Positions 62,562 through 64,000 of a DNA stretch of 64,000 bases are shown piece by piece. Source of the DNA: JAPLJM01 sp963708515 (GTDB lineage Bacteria; Desulfobacterota; Syntrophia; Syntrophales; Fen-1087); NCBI GenBank assembly GCA_963708515.1, contig CAVPSX010000015.1, forward strand, positions 1-64,000. The letters are read 5' to 3'. The notes beneath the pieces were generated by a model, which worked only from the letters and a program-made list of their open reading frames with translations, ran no database searches and had not been told where the DNA came from. The position numbers were made by a program, and so were the translations under genes. The first letter of the stretch is position 1, and every line of letters begins with the position of its first letter.

Positions 62562-63164
62562 GAGACCTCCCTTGCTCATTCCTGCCTCCCGAAGACTCAT
62601 CTGTTCTCTGTTATCAAAAATATTTCCGCTCCCTCATATCTTTTATCGCGCAGGGCCGAGCCCGACAGAGGATATTCGATTTTGTCGTTCATTAAATAGT
62701 ATAGGGTGTTTTTAGGTACATTGTTGATTTGCAATTGCGGTCATGCATTTTTATCAAGGTTGACTGGTTGTGTAGTACAGCAAGCTATACGTAACAAATA
62801 ATCCAATTACTGATTTTTCAAGAGCACCAAAACAGCCGGAATCGCTGTGTCCACCTACAACTGTTTGTCGATGGATATTCATCTGAAGTGGGGATTACGG
62901 ATTGAACTTGCTGGAGATACAAAATAAATATCCAAGTCCAAGCTCTCCTTTCGTGGCCTAATATCCAATATTCTGATTTGAGGGACACGGGATGGCCACT
63001 AATTGGCTGTAACCCTAACAATATCATCAACCCCGGGGGGGAAACTGAGGCTTGACCTGGAGTGCGCCTGAACAGGACCTTTTGTATTATGGTATAGCCT
63101 ATAGAAGAATACAGGTCTTTCCAGGCTGATAATCTTCGCGGAACAAAGCTGCTGCTATCATTTT
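62562..63164. other. Intergenic stretch without a supported gene
   Basis: About 600 bp between the truncated lipoprotein gene and the acyl-CoA synthetase beta gene. A 131-codon open frame on the minus strand (62818-63213) overlaps the synthetase end and has an unusual composition (many Trp, Ser and Arg) with no family I know. The region may contain decayed sequence, but nothing can be named. Confidence 0.5.
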
Positions 63165-63842
63165 TTAAAGCATAATCCTTGCGTCCGCAACCACGCACCT
63201 TTTGGAGGAGCACAGGAGGGGATTGATATCAATAGATTCGATCAGAGCCGAAAGATCCATCACTAAGTTTGAAAAGGCAACAACGGTATTTTCGAGATTG
63301 TCCTTGTTTACCGGTTCGGTGCCGCGATATCCCTCAAGGAGTTTGTGGGCCTGGAGGCCGGTTAGCATTCCCTGCACATCAGCCGGCAAAAGTGGTGCCA
63401 TCCTCAGGCTCACATCCTGATAGATCTCAACACCGGTGCCGCCGATTCCAAGCAGGATCATAGGGCCGAACTGGAGATCGACCTTTGAGCCGAGGATAAG
63501 TTCAACCCCTCTTACCATCTCTTCAATAAGCACACCCACGAAGCCTTCCATGACCATAAAGCGCGCAAAAACGTCTTTGAGATGGGTGTCGTCGGGTATG
63601 CCGACCACTACTCCGCCCACATCCGATTTATGGAGGATCACAGTTGAAACGACCTTGGCAACCACCGGATATCCGATATCGTGTGCAAAACGAAGGGCCT
63701 CGCTCTGGTTCCTTGCAAGGATAAATTTCGGGACGTCGAGCCCGTAAAGAGAAAAGATAAATTTTGCATCCGGTTCCAGCACCCATCCATTGCCGCGGGA
63801 ATCATTTATGATCTTAATTATTTCAGGGCGGACATCCATCAT
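63165..63842 (-). CDS. ADP-forming acyl-CoA synthetase, beta (ATP-grasp) subunit
   Basis: The 225-residue protein is the stand-alone ATP-grasp subunit of an NDP-forming acyl-CoA synthetase. Features are GYPVVAKVVSTVILHKSDVGGV with the second active-site His (in HKSDVGGV), EEMVRGVELILGSKVD, and MILLGIGGTGVEIYQDVSLR. SIDINPLL ends the domain. The length is normal for the separate beta subunit. It is preceded by AGGAGGA and overlaps the end of the alpha subunit gene by four bases. Together they make or use ATP from acyl-CoA, as does the fused enzyme near 10-12 kb. Confidence 0.9.
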   Translation of the reverse strand: MMDVRPEIIKIINDSRGNGWVLEPDAKFIFSLYGLDVPKFILARNQSEALRFAHDIGYPVVAKVVSTVILHKSDVGGVVVGIPDDTHLKDVFARFMVMEGFVGVLIEEMVRGVELILGSKVDLQFGPMILLGIGGTGVEIYQDVSLRMAPLLPADVQGMLTGLQAHKLLEGYRGTEPVNKDNLENTVVAFSNLVMDLSALIESIDINPLLCSSKRCVVADARIML

Positions 63843-64000
63843 GGCCGGTTCCTCCTCATTGCCTTTACCATCTGCACTGAGCCATCAATGGAAGGGGATA
63901 CAGGAACGCCATTGAGCTCAAATCCCTCAATGAGCATATTATATTTTTCCACATGGGGGATATAGGCCACCAGGGGTTTGCCGAAGTGTGACGCAACACT
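63839..64000 (-). CDS. ADP-forming acyl-CoA synthetase, alpha subunit (partial, C-terminal end)
   Basis: The last 53 codons of a gene that begins beyond the window. The visible protein contains HFGKPLVAYIPHVEKYNMLI and GFELNGVPVSPSIDGSVQMV, matching the end of the succinyl-CoA-synthetase-like alpha subunit of NDP-forming acyl-CoA synthetases. Its stop overlaps the beta-subunit start (ATGA). The CoA-binding domain and phosphorylated His lie outside the window. Confidence 0.75.
   Translation of the reverse strand, partial: SVASHFGKPLVAYIPHVEKYNMLIEGFELNGVPVSPSIDGSVQMVKAMRRNRP

Noticed and set aside
62818..63213. Possible 131-codon gene on the minus strand
   Set aside because: It overlaps the end of the synthetase beta gene, has unusual composition and no known family; I prefer to leave it as non-coding or decayed.
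1..64000. CRISPR array, prophage or intact insertion sequence
   Set aside because: No regularly spaced direct repeats, no integrase or transposase frame and no phage structural gene were seen anywhere in the window.

Overview
The window looks like chromosome of an anaerobic deltaproteobacterium (Desulfobacterota), most likely a syntrophic fatty-acid or aromatic-acid degrader of the Syntrophaceae type. This is an inference from gene content: two ADP-forming acyl-CoA synthetases, a CoA-transferase linked to a TRAP transporter, an acyl-CoA carboxyltransferase, a FadJ-type beta-oxidation protein, a thiolase-like protein, a flavin reductase-rubredoxin fusion, a CarD-PIN/TRAM-IspD-IspF-GltX block and a sigma-54 activator. 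No phage, CRISPR array, rRNA or tRNA gene was seen.

Layout. 1-4.9 kb is a gene graveyard: a zinc-ribbon/adenylate cyclase/AAA/TPR gene broken many times, the N-terminus of a second such gene, and the C-terminal part of a copper P-type ATPase. 4.9-9.9 kb is accessory: an MBL hydrolase with a flavin reductase-rubredoxin, an ion channel, a FadL-type remnant, a Ca2+/H+ exchanger, and an orphan BrnA antitoxin beside the tail of its lost BrnT toxin. 10-32 kb is mostly housekeeping: acyl-CoA synthetase, macrodomain protein, pcm/LytM, radical SAM, carD, PIN/TRAM, ispD-ispF-gltX, carboxyltransferase, pgk-truA-mutL-miaA, valS-nadC-birA-coaX. 33-45 kb is catabolic and regulatory: MFS transporter, mobA, SpoIID-like protein, SDR, a PAS/AAA+ sigma-54 activator, then a CoA-transferase (two subunits) and a complete TRAP transporter. 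45-57 kb holds a GAF/adenylate cyclase, a thiolase-like protein, an anti-sigma-type ATPase operon with a nucleoside transporter, a DEAD-box helicase, FadJ and a 2-hydroxyacid dehydrogenase. 57-64 kb holds an AMIN/TPR protein, an ECF sigma/anti-sigma pair, a secreted protein, MsrAB, a truncated lipoprotein and a split acyl-CoA synthetase cut by the window end.

Three signals are the most interesting. First, the CoA-transferase/TRAP block is preceded by an exact GG-N10-GC sigma-54 promoter and, about 100 bp further upstream, two tandem palindromes forming one perfect 17-bp-arm inverted repeat. The sigma-54 activator is encoded just upstream, which makes a self-contained regulatory circuit. Second, a family of 165-190 bp repeats with long imperfect terminal inverted repeats sits 4-30 bp behind the stop codons of five genes. 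Third, several single-copy essential genes (ispD, gltX, valS) and two transport/metabolic genes each carry exactly one +1 frameshift, often in a homopolymer. That points to sequence errors rather than real gene loss, whereas the first 4.9 kb looks truly decayed.
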